Below are positions 13,701 to 26,400 of a DNA stretch of 64,000 nt, one piece after another. Numbering within the stretch: the first letter of the stretch is position 1; each line of letters begins with the position of its first letter. Source of the stretch: Lycocorax pyrrhopterus obiensis (Eukaryota > Chordata > Aves > Passeriformes > Paradisaeidae); the NCBI GenBank assembly GCA_014706295.1, contig JACSVZ010000022.1:8698830-8762829 (forward strand), given 5' to 3'. Both the position numbers and the translations under genes were made by a program. The notes below the pieces were generated by a model. That model was not told the origin of the DNA and ran no database searches. It saw only the letters and a list, made by a program, of their open reading frames with translations.

Positions 13701-14780
13701 TAACCTTGTGGGTGAAAGCAGACCACTGGAGCTGAGCATGCAGTGGGACAGAAAGGTCTGTCAGCACCTCTGGGAGGTTTTGGTGGCTGCAGGAGGCTCA
13801 TGACCTGAGTCCTCTTCTGCAGCAGGAAAGCACAGCTTGCAAACAGGCTGCTGAAGTTATTTTGCCCCTGCTTGCTTCCCAAAAGTTACCAAGTGAAGAG
13901 CAGGATGCTGGGCTCTGCCAGGAGGGGCAGTTGGTGAGCAGGCAGGTCCAGCGGGCTCAGGAAGGGCACAACAGCCTCGTGCAAAGTTTCTTGGCTTAGT
14001 GAAGTGTAGGCAGGGCAGCTCTTTCATCTCATGCCATCCTTTCTCTACAATGGCTCTTTCTAGTAGCTCTATTTTTGTGAATTCACCTCATTTTTGTGAT
14101 CCTTTTCTAAATCAAGAGGTTTTCTGCAGCTCAGGCTCATTCATATTTCAGAACCTGGACTTAAGCAACATCCACAGTTATTAATAGTGTGAGATGGATG
14201 GCAGAATTAGGACATTAGGATGCTCTGGTTCAACTCTCTTGTAATTAAGTAGAGAGCCTCACCTGGCCTTCACAACTTATGTTGGTTAGCTGGAGGACTT
14301 TCAGCCATAGGGACACAAATTGGCTCAACCTCTATTCTCCTTGTGAATTAGCAAGGAGAAAGCCCTGGGATGGTGCTGGCACATAAACCAGCCACGCACC
14401 TTTCTACTTTCATGTTTTCCTGATGCCCACATCTTGACAGCTGGCAAAGTTCTAAGAGTTTGGAACTGAGAACATGTAGAGCACTGCTGGTTGTTGATTC
14501 TATGTATGACGCTTCCCTCAGCTTTCTAGGGAATAAATATTACAGTGTTGTAGTTTAAATAAATCAGTTAAATTAATTGCCTGTGTCAAATGTTCTTGTT
14601 CTCTGAGCCCATCAGCTAAATTCTACTTGACTTGGTACATACTTGGACTGCAGACCCCCAGGGCTTCCCAGGTGGGCTGATGTCAGATGGGAGTTTAACT
14701 CTTGGTGAGGCTTACAACCCAAAATCCAGGAAGTGGAAAGATTGAATCCCCTAACTGCCATGCAGTGAGAATGTGTGACT

Positions 14781-14785
14781 GTGTA

Positions 14786-14816
<31 letters not shown>
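14781..14816. repeat. (TA)n microsatellite with TG interruptions
   Basis: A dinucleotide tract of TA units with a TATATATGTG interruption near its left end lies in RIMS4 intron 1. It is likely to be length-polymorphic. Nothing suggests a function. Confidence 0.9.
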
Positions 14817-17220
14817 CTGTGCTTTATTGCATTATAAATACCATAGTAAGATTATATTTTAAGTCATCACCCCTTGCCCAAGCACAAAAGCAGCAGATGA
14901 AGAAAGGCCTGGGATGTGGGGTGTGTCTGTTCCAGACATGCAGCCATTCCAGGGACAACTGGTGCAGCATCAGCAGTTCCGTGCTTGTCTTTCCCTGGAG
15001 ACCTGGGCTACAGACAGGGCAGCGTTCAGGTTTCATTGCTGGGCTGCTGCAGAAATATTACAGCAGTGAATTTTCGGGATGGATATTTCATTTAATCAGA
15101 CTCTACTGCAAAGCCTGGCAGATTGGGGGAAGAGAAGGGGGCAGCATGTTCCATTTTCTTATAAAAATAAAAATGCAAAAGCAGCCATCACATGAAGCTA
15201 TTTGGATCCTGCTGCTGCAAACAAAATAGAGACATGGAAAGAATTCTGAAGAGCTGGACCTAGCTGCAAAGTAGTTCCCATGAAATACTCTGAAAGAACC
15301 AAACGTTTTTGTTAGTGTTGTGGTACTGCAACTTTTTTGTAGTGAAAAGCTAAACAATTCTTTATGGTAGTCAAAAACTCCATTTGAAAGTCATTGACAG
15401 TGGAACATATGTGTTTACCTTTTTGGCTCTTGGCTTTCTCTCTTCTGACAGTGAAGGAAAAATTCTCCAAGTGATTTTCCTGGCTACATGTTTGTTGCAG
15501 AACTTTTTCTTTAGATACTTCTAAATGAAAATTTTGGCCATTAAATTTTTTTATCTAGATGAATTATCAAAAAGGTCAAAATTAAAAATACCATCATGGG
15601 AACTATTTAATTTTAACCTCAAAAGGAGGAGAAAAAATATGTTTAAAATATGAAAATGGAGCTCGCGAAGAAAGGAAGAAAAATTGATGCTCTACCCATG
15701 CCCCAGCCAAGCTACAAGAGATGATAACATCTACTGGGGTGGAGACCAAATTGCAACTCAGGCCAGGATGGAGGAAAAAATGCTGCTTTAAGTGTCTGAG
15801 GAGATGGGGTTTGGGCTGGTTGTGGGGGAACGAGGGAAGGCAGCCTCAGAGGCCGTTCACGAAAATAACCCTGTGAATGATTTTTAGTCCTCATCTAATG
15901 GTGAGGGGGAAGAACAAAAAGCTCTGTTCAGGGGGAGTTGGTTTGACGTCCACACATCTGGGCAGAGGTGTCAGCACTGCCTGTCAGTGTGGGTGAGGAC
16001 ATGCTAGTCTGGACTCTAGGCTGAGAGAAAGCTTTTTTGTGCTGAAATACCCTTTGGGGCCAGCAGCAATGGGATGTATTTGGACCGTGCTACAGTGGGA
16101 ATTTGGAGGTGTCTCATTGGCATCTCCAGAAGTTGCCCGTGCAGGCAGGGTGTCCTGGCCCTGCTCTGCCTTCACTGGAGTCAGTAGCTGTAACAGCAGT
16201 GCAAATAGTTGCTTATTTTACTATTTCCTGGCTCTCACAAGGAGAGCTGATTGAACTTTCCTAACCCTGTGAATGTACCTAACCTCCACAGATTAAGAAT
16301 TAACATGTCAAAATACTTTTTTCCATCCCATAGAAGATTCTGTGCTTAATTTGGAAAGAAAGGGTGTGATTTTGTTGGTGTCTGAAACTAGGACAAGGGG
16401 AATGAAGCAAACAGCCTGATTAGTGCCCCTGCTTATCCCCAGCCATTTTCTGTCATTCTGGTGGTTTACTCAGGCTGTAATGGTAGCCTGGCATGTTCTG
16501 GAGCACGGTACAAACTGCCTCTCTTCAGGTGCTCATAATTCACACTCCATTAGGATGTTGATGTAGGGAATGCTTGGCAGGATGTCACGGCTTGCCAGGC
16601 ACGATGTGATTGAGTTCATTTCGTTAAACTGCATTCTGAAGTGACAATCCAGTATTTATTTATATTTTTTTCCTCAGCAGAAGCAGCCCCTTAGGAGAGC
16701 ATCAGGGCTTGCTCTGAACAGAGATACCCCTGTAAAGGGGCCTGTGCTGCCCATCCTGATAGACGCCAGCTCAACGTGTGCCAGGCTGCACAGGTGTTGG
16801 GTATTCATGCAGGGCTGTGGGAAGACTTTTCTTTTTCTCCTTTGAAAGCAAACAATGGAGTTTTTATTCATCTCAGAATTGATTCGTGGCACACAAATCT
16901 TAGTAGGTGTCACAGGGAGTCAGCATCTGACTAAACAGAATTTTTTTTTTAAACACTTCAGGAACAACAGTGCAGTGACAAAGTTTGAAGTGGAGAAGTT
17001 AATGTGCTGACTCTTCTCAGAGTACCTGAAAATAGGGAGGAGGTCAAATGGTCAGTGTTTTAGCAGTCTGATGGGGTGCTGAGCTGAGACTCCCACTGCT
17101 GCTTTTTGCCCACGGACATGCCAAAGACCAGTTGTTGGACTTGTGGACCTTCCTGACCTCAGCGCTTGATACCATCCAGATGGGTGCTTGATGTTTTCCC
17201 TTCTTCATTTTCAGCCCCAA

Positions 17221-17260
17221 ACCTGCATCATCTTTTCTGATGACCTGCATCATCTTTTCT
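17221..17260. repeat. 22-bp direct tandem duplication (1.8 copies)
   Basis: A unit starting ACCTGCATCATCTTTTCT is repeated head to tail with a 22-bp period. The second copy is complete for 18 bases. This is a simple local duplication in intron 1. Confidence 0.85.
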
Positions 17261-20200
17261 CAGGGGCAGATCTTCATGGGGAAGAAAGATAGAAACAACT
17301 TTTAGGGTCAAAACCAAAGAGTGAAGTTAGTGGCTGTGGAAAGTGAAAGAGCTTGTGAGCCCATGTTTGAGCCAAGGGTAGAGCAGGCAGATTCAGCATG
17401 AACTGAAAGGAGATAGCTCAGGGCAAATCTCCTCTCCAGGTGGTCAGGTCCTGTCCTGTCTCTGCTTTCTGTGTGATCTACAGCATGCTCTGAAGGCTTC
17501 ATTGCCTCCGCCAGATGGGTTTTCTGCGTTCCCTTGCTGGGAGTGCAGGTTTGTATTTTGGAGCAAAGCAGGCAATTCATGTGCTGAGGAACCCAGGTGT
17601 GAATCCAGAGAGCAGAGTCTGCCCAGGTCGATGCCCTGCAGCATGTTTGGATGGGAATTGTTCCGTACTGCTTGACTTGGGTAAGAAATGCAGTGGGAAT
17701 GCAGTCTCTTTGCTCAGGCTCGGACAGACTTCCTTGGAAAATACAAAATGTTGTATTTTCCAGAGCTTTGCAATAGGAATAAATGAAAGTAAGCATCCAA
17801 CTGATTTCCCTTCCTGATTTTTCCCCTGGCTCCTCAAGTTTGGGAAAGGATAACAGCTACCCAGGCTGTTTTGCCAGACCCTTGGTGTGTCTTGGGTGGC
17901 CCGTGCTGGTGCTGTGTGTCCGTGTGCTTTGGGTGCCACTGTGTTCTGTGCTTGGAAGCGGTTGGGTAATTTAGGAGCAAAACTGATTGAGTTGAAATTC
18001 AGTCAATGCCTAATCTCAGGGCTAAATCAATACCAATTAATTCTAAAGTACAGGGGGGTCTGTAGCACATACATCATGCTGATTTCTTTTTGTGGTGGTA
18101 GTATCCAGCAAACTGCGAGCATGGAGGAGGAAATTGAAAACAAAGTGGAAAAGAGAAAGATGGTACCAAGTACCTGGGTGGAGGATAAGGAAGTGACAAG
18201 AGAGGAGACAGTGTAGGGATAACAGTGAAAGGGGCATGCTCTGTCTCTCAGAAATGTCATCAATAAGCATCTATCACAGAGTAATTCTGTGTAGGAGTAA
18301 TAATTATATAATCATGACATTGTGATGAGCTGTTGCAGGATTTACATAGATTTTTCAAGACTTGCTGGCCTCTGAGCATGGAGAGCCCTGTCAGTACAAA
18401 AGAGGAAGGACTTCAAAGAGTTGTGCATGGGAGTGACACAGAAGAGGACATGAGAAGTGGTTACTCTTCCCTTGGGGGAGAGAAGGGAACAATGCCACTC
18501 TTATTTTGCCCACCCCTGTGATTTCAGGCAAATCCAATTCTTGGTGGCAGCTCTTCTGCAGGAGTGGCACCATCCTTGAGAAGAGGATGCCTCTCGGTGT
18601 GGTTGACAGCTGAAAATTTAGTTAAGGGAACTCTTCAAAAGATGCTCTGCTCTGCACAGGGCACCTGCACGGTCACCTCGCTCCTCTTCGATTATTACTG
18701 GGTTGTTGGAAGGAGCTTTTGGTTGGCTGGTCTGATGTCACTCAAAGATGGAGTGAGGGGAAACATGATAATGAGATCTAATTAATAATGAACAAAATGA
18801 TGGAATGTAATTAATACCAGTCAAGAAGAATGTAGGGAAAATGGGTCTTGTGAGAAACTTTTTTCTCCAAGTTTTAGAAGACACAGATATCTGGGTAAGT
18901 GTGATAAGTATGTTAGGTTTTTGTCCTAGAACAACATGACTCTGAAAGTGTGATCGTGATAAATGGATTAAAAACTTGCTTCATGTATCAAAAAGCAGTT
19001 GTCAAGGAAAAGCCTCAAAGGCAGGAGGGTTCTTTGAAGGCCTGGTGGTGCTCAGTGTTTTCATTTGATTTGGAGCAAGCATGAGTTTAAACCTCACTTA
19101 ATTCACAGGCGATGTGGACACTAGAAAGAGAGTAAATAGTACTGAGGGTGAGAGAGCTGTATAGAGCTGTCTGAGGTTTTGCTTTCTTTCTCTTCAAATA
19201 AAATTCGTTTTCTTACCTATTTTAATATAATGCTCTGCAAGGTCATACCAGCAGGACAGGCAAGGGACTGCACAACCTCCAGGCGAGGTGTGATGTGACA
19301 AGGAGCTTGCTGTGGTCTTGGGAGATGCCAGCAGAAGCAGTGAAGATGAGAGTACAAGCTGATTTTTACCTCTGTACGTGTTTCTGCACTAAAATGCAGA
19401 CTCCAGTTCTGCTGTGCGTGTTCTCAAAAGGGCGTTTAAAACCTGGGGAGGTCATTAAGAAGATTCAAGGCCATGAGAAAAAAAAATGCCAGAGCATGAG
19501 AGACATAGAGATCTCATTCTGTTTAACTTGTCAAAATAAGATTGAGAGATAACTCACCTGCACTGCAGAAAAGTCTTTATAGCGAAAACACAAAGCAGCT
19601 CTCAGGGTGGAAAAGGGCTCTTAAAAAAACCTGATGTGTGAAAGCTGAAACCAGGCAAACTTAAGCCACATCTCTAAATGTCAGATAGTAAAATAAACCG
19701 TGCAGGCAAATGGCAGATTCTTCATCTCTCGGTATCTTCAAACCCAGAGTGGATAGTGCTTTAGAAGATATTCTTTAGCCAAACATCAATTATTAGGCTG
19801 AACAGAGCAAAATCGAAGCGCCTGTCAACACTGAGGACTTGGCAGAGTGACTGCTGGGCCCTTCTGGTTGTTGGTGTCAGCGAGGTGCCGTGTATCTTCA
19901 TCTCGGATATTTGACCAAAAAATTTCTTCTTCCCAAGGTCATCCCGAAGTAAAATCCACTCTTAGTGATGTGTTGCACTGCAGGCTCGACTGACTGCTTA
20001 ACCTCTGTTGTTTGCTGCTTGATTGGAAGAGGTGCAGAGAATAAATCTGGTGACACTGCACAAAATGTTGATACTACTCTAACTTGTTGCAGATACCACC
20101 GACAAATTAAGACAAATGATTTTGCCAGGCAACACCTACATAGATGCATATCATTTGCTTTCTGATTGGCAAAGGTATCAAAGCGCAAAGATTTCGGGTA

Positions 20201-20703
20201 AGGGAGGAGGCACAGCCCCTGTGCCATGCTCCACACTGACCAGAGAAGGTTAATGGCGGGTGATTGTTACTTGTGAAATATTTTTGGCTCACAGATGAGA
20301 AGTACAGTGTTGTCCATATTTATTTCCTTTCCAGGTGTGCTATCCCTGATCTGTCTGCCTCTCCCAGCTGTCGGGGCTGGATAGTTTAGGAACCTGTATC
20401 TCATTTCTGATGACATCTCTGGTGCTTATGGTTATCTCTTACCCTGTTTCAGTCATGCCTCTGGCCGCTGTGGTTTGGGAGCTTGCCTTTTTGGCAAAAC
20501 AAATTACTCCTCTTCTGTTCAAGGGAAACTTTTGGCAAAAGCAGAGGGTTGGGGGAGAAAGGTTGGAGAAACCTTTCTCCAGAATAATGAGAGATCATTT
20601 GTAAGATGCAGGAGTTGCTGTGCGTCTCTGTCTGGAAGAAGAGGGAGGAACATAGGATTCTTGTCCTCTATTCCCATTGTCTTGTTTTACAGAGATTCTC
20701 GAT

Positions 20704-20788
20704 TAAATTTTTTCCATTTTTTTCTTTCCTTTTTTTTTCTTTCCTTTTTTTTTTCTTTGTCTGTCTTTTTTTTTTTTAATTTTTAAAT
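20704..20788. repeat. T-rich polypyrimidine tract
   Basis: About 85 bases are almost entirely T with scattered C, built from runs of 9-13 T separated by CTTTCC or CTTTGTC. It is low-complexity sequence in RIMS4 intron 1. It could be a decayed simple repeat; no retroelement body adjoins it. Confidence 0.85.
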
Positions 20789-22059
20789 CTGCAAAAGCAA
20801 TCAGGACTACTAGAAAACGACCCACCCAGCAGTGGAAAGCTGTGCATGTGGTGCTCTACAGCTGAACTTGCCCCGTGCCAGCTAAATCATCTCTGGTACA
20901 GTGCCCTGGTGCTCCCACAGTGCTGCCTTGCCTTGCCTTTGGGCCCTTCTGCATGATGTCCCTGGCTTTCAATCAGGAGATGGCTGATAGAAAGCAGCAA
21001 GCACCTTGTGTTGCTCCAAACCCTTGCTCTGTCCCAAGCCTCTTGTTTTTTGCCAGCTGTGGACGAATCGTCTTTTAATTTTGAGTGTCTCCAGACACAT
21101 CTCATTAGACTGGGGAAAGAAGAGATTTTTTTCAAACAGATGTTGCATGGCTGGGCAATGGGGCATTTTTGTTTCCTACATTTTTGTCATTTGATGCTTT
21201 GACTCTGGCTGCCAGCAGAGCTCTTGTGAGGACTAACCTAAAAGGGCAGGAGGACAGGAGGATGAGTGCTCTGAGTGCATGTGTGAAGGAGAGATGGGCA
21301 CTGGTGCGTGTGGATGACTCAAAGATTGTTTGTGAATGCGAGACAAATGAAATGGACCATCAAGTCTGCCCACAAGGTTGTGGGATGTGCCCTGAGAGGA
21401 ACCTACACACCCCATCAGAGGCTCCAGTGAACTGCACAAGGCTAAAGAGGGTGCATCAAAGGGAGCTGCTCTGCACTGGTTGAGAGAATAGGCATGGCCG
21501 TTTCACGAGGCTTCGCTTTTGTTGGTGCCCATATTGTTGTTCTTGCCTGAAGGTTTGGATTTTGAAAGCACATGAGAAATATGTTTTACGTTTGTGTAAC
21601 TTCCTGATTTATACAATGTGCTTCATGCATTGCTCTAGGCGCACAAACAGTGCAAACTGTAGTTAATGTTAACCCAGAACGTGCAAATTCAATCCCCTTA
21701 GCTCACAGGGACGTGTGTACACATGCTGCACCATATGTGGGGATAGCAGCTGGTACAGAGCCCTGGGGCCAGCACGTTTACCCAGTTGGAAACCTCATGA
21801 TACCAGAGGAAAAGGTACTTTACAGCTGTATTTATAGGAGAATTTTTGTCTTTGCATTTCAGTGTAGATATAATTGGAGAAGTAGGATAGGAAGCATTTC
21901 TGATATCTTACCGAATTTTTTTTTTCAAAGTTCCTCTTCATGCCAAGATCTAAAGAAAAGTATTTTAGGTCAAGCAGCCTGCTACACAAATAACAGTGTA
22001 TTTTAGGCAGGTTCTTACAGATACCCTCATATTTCCAAAGTAGTTCGGAAAGTGATTCA

Positions 22060-22280
22060 CAAGAAGTTCCACCTGAATATGAGGAAGAACTTCTTCACTG
22101 TGTGGGTGCACTGGAACAGGTTGCCAGAAGGTTGTGGAGTCTCCGTCACTGGAGATATTCAAGAACCATCTGGACACAATCCTGTGCAGTGTGCTCTAGG
22201 ATGACCCTGTTTCAGCAGGGAGGATGGATCAGATGAACCACTCTGGTCCCTTCCAACCTAACCCATCCTGTGATTCTTTG
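22060..22280 (+). mobile_element. CR1 LINE 3'-end remnant
   Basis: The sequence follows the 3' untranslated end of avian CR1 elements: a segment about aggaagaacttcttcac, then ggaacaggttgcc, gtggagtctcc, ttcaagaaccatctgga, gtgctctaggatgaccctg, and the terminal tgtgattctttg typical of CR1. It is diverged and 5'-truncated, in the same direction as RIMS4. CR1 copies are non-LTR retroposons that normally integrate with 5' truncation. No coding capacity remains. Confidence 0.85.
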
Positions 22281-23347
22281 AAAGATTTGTTTCCTTTAAT
22301 GTTTGGTGTTCCTGGGTTCTCCAGACTCAGGAGCTGGGTCATTTCTCCTCTGGAGGTGGTGCTCAAAAAGCTGGAAGGTTTCTGAGAGCACTGTGGGTCA
22401 GGGGTTTGTTGCCTGAGTCCTGGGTAATGACTTGGCATCTTTAGAGAATTTAGATAATTCTGCTTTGTTCAGAAAACTTGTAGCAGATGTGTTTCAGGAT
22501 GAGGGCTCTATGTGGGATGAAATCTGGAGCTTCCTAACACCAGCTACAGCAATTAATAGTAATGGTATTCATTACATATTCATTACATAACATGGTTTGT
22601 TCTGAGAAACAGACTGCTCGAGATGGAGGATGAAAATAGCAGCTGTTAATTTCAGAGGGCTGAGCCTCTGAAGACTGCACCCAGGAGGAACCAGAACCTA
22701 CTTAATTCCCTCTATGCTGTGGCCGAGGGTGTCTACCGAGGGGAATAGTCCTCTCCAGGGTTTTCCACTGCTGGTGCCTTTCCAGTGCCACCAGGGAACA
22801 TTTCGGCTGTGCCCAACTATTCCCCTTTGGCCAGCTGGGAGGGCTTCTGCTTTCACAGCCCCTCTGGTGCTGCCTGGCCTTTCCCTCCCCTCTGCTCATT
22901 TGATGCCCACCAGGACCTGCTGCTCTTTTTGCTGTTCCACACAACCTGAGGCAGCAACATGGGATTTGGGATAGGCTTGGAGGCATCGGGCTGTACTCCT
23001 CAGCTGTGCCCATGGTTGCTGCTACTGTGTTCCCTGACTGGGTAGCTCCTGGTGTAGCCAGCTGGTGTGGCTGCCTGCTCAATGGATAATTAATTGGTAC
23101 AAATGGTTGGAGTAGGTAGGGAGGTGTGCATGCTCTGAGTATCTGCTGGCCCTGGCATGGTGGAGGACTGAGTGTGTTCCAGAGATGATTCAGGAGCTGC
23201 TGAGGAAGCAGGGCTGAGTACGGAAATGTTGCGTGACAGATGCCAGGCTGGTCTTCCAAAAGACCTTCTCTGCTTCTCCTTAGCTCTGTCAGTGCAAAAG
23301 GCTCTGGGAATAGAGGCTGACTGCCTTTTCTCCCCTTGTGTTCCTAG

Positions 23348-23489
23348 ATGGTGATGGTCGGAGACTGAAAGGAGCCATCCAGAGGAGCACAGAAACTGGC
23401 CTGGCTGTTGAAATGCCCAGCAGGACCGTCCGTCAAGCCAGCCACGAGTCCATCGAGGACAGCATGAACAGTTATGGATCAGAGGGAAA
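23348..23489 (+). CDS. RIMS4: RIMS4 exon 2 (RIM4-gamma, linker before the C2 domain)
   Basis: RIMS4 encodes the short gamma-type member of the RIM family, which shares the C-terminal C2B domain of RIM1/2 but lacks the Rab3-binding and PDZ parts. RIM proteins regulate synaptic vesicle exocytosis, and gamma forms are also linked to dendrite growth. This 142-bp exon is bounded by an acceptor (cctag) and a donor (gtaagt). It begins with the last two bases of a split codon and ends with the first two of another. It reads GDGRRLKGAIQRSTETGLAV, then a serine-rich stretch ending SYGSEG, closely like mammalian RIMS4. By subtraction from the family length of 269 residues it covers roughly residues 32-79. 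It is separated from exon 3 by a 13.4-kb intron. Identification is from memory of the family, not from a search. Confidence 0.93.
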
Positions 23490-26400
23490 GTAAGTCATCA
23501 AAAGGGAGCTGGGTAATCACTCGTGGGATGCCCTGTCCCTGTACCTATTAATTTTCCTCCAGCATGATGGACGATGTGTTTTTCTGACTTGCCTATGCTG
23601 CAGGTGTACTGCCCATCCAATTAGAGCAGATCTCTCTGTCTGCATAGGTGGCACATACTTGGCTGTTTATGTACTTTTTTTAGTGTCCTCATTATTCTGA
23701 GCTGAAGCAGATACCCATTACTTTTAACCGCTTTGCCTTTGGATGAGTAATTCAGGGTCAATAGCAGAGGCTCATTACTGGTTGTAAATTATAAGCCCGT
23801 AGTTTTTAATGTTGCACAATAGTTGTCCATTTCCCCTGTTTCAAAATAGCCCTTTGGTTTGGGGCAGGCAAAAATGTCAAGGTGCTGAAAAGGGTGAAAG
23901 TAGTAAAATACATTACAGCACAGCAAAATTCTGATATCAAAATATGTATTTTGGAGCCCGTGTGTACTTTGGTAAAATACCTTATTTTGTTTCATCTGAG
24001 TTACAGTGTCCTAAAAGAAAGTGTTTCAGAAAAGATTTTGGACCCCAAGAGAAGTTACAACACACTTTGTTGCATTTAGACTTTATACCAGAATGCAAAG
24101 CAGGGGATCTTTAGGCCAGAACTTTGGGACCTAACTTGTCTCCAATTCTGGTTTTATATTTCCATTACTTGAAGCCATATAGGGAAATTTAATAATTTTA
24201 CAAAGATGACTGTTCATGGGAATCTTTGGAAGCAAAAATCCCACAGTATTTTAAAAAGAAGGCAGTGCATACCATCCGATTTTGTGCTTTCTAGGTGTGA
24301 GGCCAAAATGTTTCTATACCTAAAAGGTGTTCTGTTTAAGCCAAGGACCACACTTGGCATCACTCTGTATGCTCTCTTTAGTCCTGTGTGATATTCCAAG
24401 TACACTGTACAGCTAAAATGCTGGGATAGTCCAAAGGCACTCTCAATTAATGCGATTCTGGTGTTAAATAAGTAACAGGCTGTAAATTAAGAGAGACTTT
24501 CTTTAGCTTTAGAAGTAGGCTAATCCTGGAAAGGCATCATAAATCTGTGCTGAAGGTTCAAAATAGTAATGAGGCACAGACTGCGATAGCAATCTTGTCA
24601 CTCCAAAGCTGTGATGTACCTTATCTCTTCTGTGAGCTGCTGTCTCCAGGGAAATATTCCTGCTACACCAGCACAGTCCTGTGGCTTGGAGTTCTGCCTC
24701 CGCTACTAGATGCAGAGGATTAGTGATTAAGTTCAGTCACTGGGCAATGAGGAGCAAGAATCTGCTTTCATGCAGAGCAAAATTCTTTCCTTTTTATATT
24801 TACATAGCTTACCCTCCTCGGAAGGGGTGTAATTCCCTGAACGGTCTGTGTCCTCTCACTGCGTACACAGGCTGCTTTGTTGGGCTTTCGTGGAGAGGGA
24901 GCATTTCTGCCAACAAAATACTGCACCCCTGCAAGTGCTGTCTCACCCTGAAGGCAGGTGACATGTAGCTATCAGCTCGACAGAGAAAGGAAAAGCCTGT
25001 CTTGCAATCCAAGTGTCTTTATTAGAACAAGCCTAACATTTGGTATTCCAGCCTTGAACGCTGCCAGAACATCCTTGCCAGCACCTTGGCCAGGGATGGG
25101 GTAGTTTCTTCTCTTCTCTGAAAAGTGTGATTAAGTGGTTCCTGGATGCTTTGTTCCTAGTTGGGATAATTAATCTCTTCTGGGAACCCAGTGGGAATTG
25201 CAGCTATCTGTCTGAGCCACAAGTGATAAGCAAACAGGGCTGAGAGTACAAAGAGCTAAGAGGGCTCAATTCTCTTAAAACATGGTGGGAGGGGAGTTTC
25301 TCTGCTTTCTTTTCCTGCAGCAAAGAATGGAATTGTTTGGGGAATAGCTTTGAGGAACAGAAATGTGTTCTCCTAAATCAGATTTCTCTTGACCTCTCTC
25401 ATTTGCTATAGCTGTCTTCCCGGGGAGGCAGAATGAAGATTCATATGTCTCTGTTAGCTGTGGCGAGTTGATTTTCTTTCTAATAAAAGCTGGGTTTGTG
25501 ACTGGTGCAGATACTCCCAGGTCAGAGAGTTTTCACCAGTGACTGTCAAACCCCTGGTTTTCAGCAGGGTGAGGCTGTTCTAGTTCTTTCCACCCGTGCA
25601 TCCCTTTGGTGTGTTCACACTTGGAAGAAGATGGATTCAAAACCTCATCTTCCAAGAGGGCTTGTTTCTCAACTTCCACGTGTTTTTATAATCCTTATCA
25701 ATTTAAAGATAACTTCCAAAGGTGGCACACTGAAGCGATCAAAGATTTGGTGAAACTTTGCTGCAGCAGGCTTAAATACCTGCCCTCAGCCACACAAAGT
25801 GCTTTTAGAAAGTGTTGCTCACTGACTGCTTTTCATGTTTGTTGCAGTGAGCTGGTGGCAGCTGCCGCAGCCGCTCTGTGCTAGTGCAAGGTATCACAGG
25901 CAAAGAATGTTCTGAAGTGCATGATTTTGAGCAATGCTGCTTTCGTGTGAACACCAGAGTGCATAATATCCAGGGTTTTTTTCATGGAGAGACTTTTTAT
26001 GCAGGGGTATACCTCTGAGGTATGCTAGGCCTTCTTTCAGCAAAATACTCCCTTTACCTGAAGATGAAGTATACTGGAGACTAGCTGGGCTAAATGATGC
26101 ATCTCCTGGAATTTAAGCTCATGCAGCATGCCAGTAAATGCTGACAGTGTCAACATACTGCTTCATGTAAATTTTTGCCAGATAAAAAGTCCTCCAACCT
26201 TCTTATCCAGGTTTCCTGTTGCACAGTGGTTGTGCACTAGTATAGGAAATTAATGTAATAAAACTCAATGTGAGACTTTGTAGAAGGAGAAGTAGATATT
26301 TACTCTGAACAAAACTGTTTTCAGTCATTCCTGTGTCCAGGTTTCATTCCCTCATGCTCTCACCACCCCATGCAGGCACCAAGCCTCATGAATCCAGGTG

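Larger units (their letters stand above)
1..23347 (+). other. RIMS4: RIMS4 intron 1 (3' part, partial)
   Basis: This 23.3-kb stretch precedes the first recognisable RIMS4 exon and ends in a polypyrimidine-rich acceptor (ttcctag at 23341-23347). No open frame in it resembles a known protein, and none has exon-like junctions that fit RIMS4. The phase-1 junction at 23348 requires an upstream exon ending one base into a codon, and the N-terminal exon expected from the family (about 31 codons, normally in a CpG island) was not found. I therefore read the whole stretch as the downstream part of intron 1. It is AT-rich and holds scattered microsatellites, one CR1 remnant near the 3' end, a CpG-richer patch at 2480-2880 and two X-box-like motifs, listed separately. 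The intron assignment is inference from the missing exon 1. Confidence 0.75.
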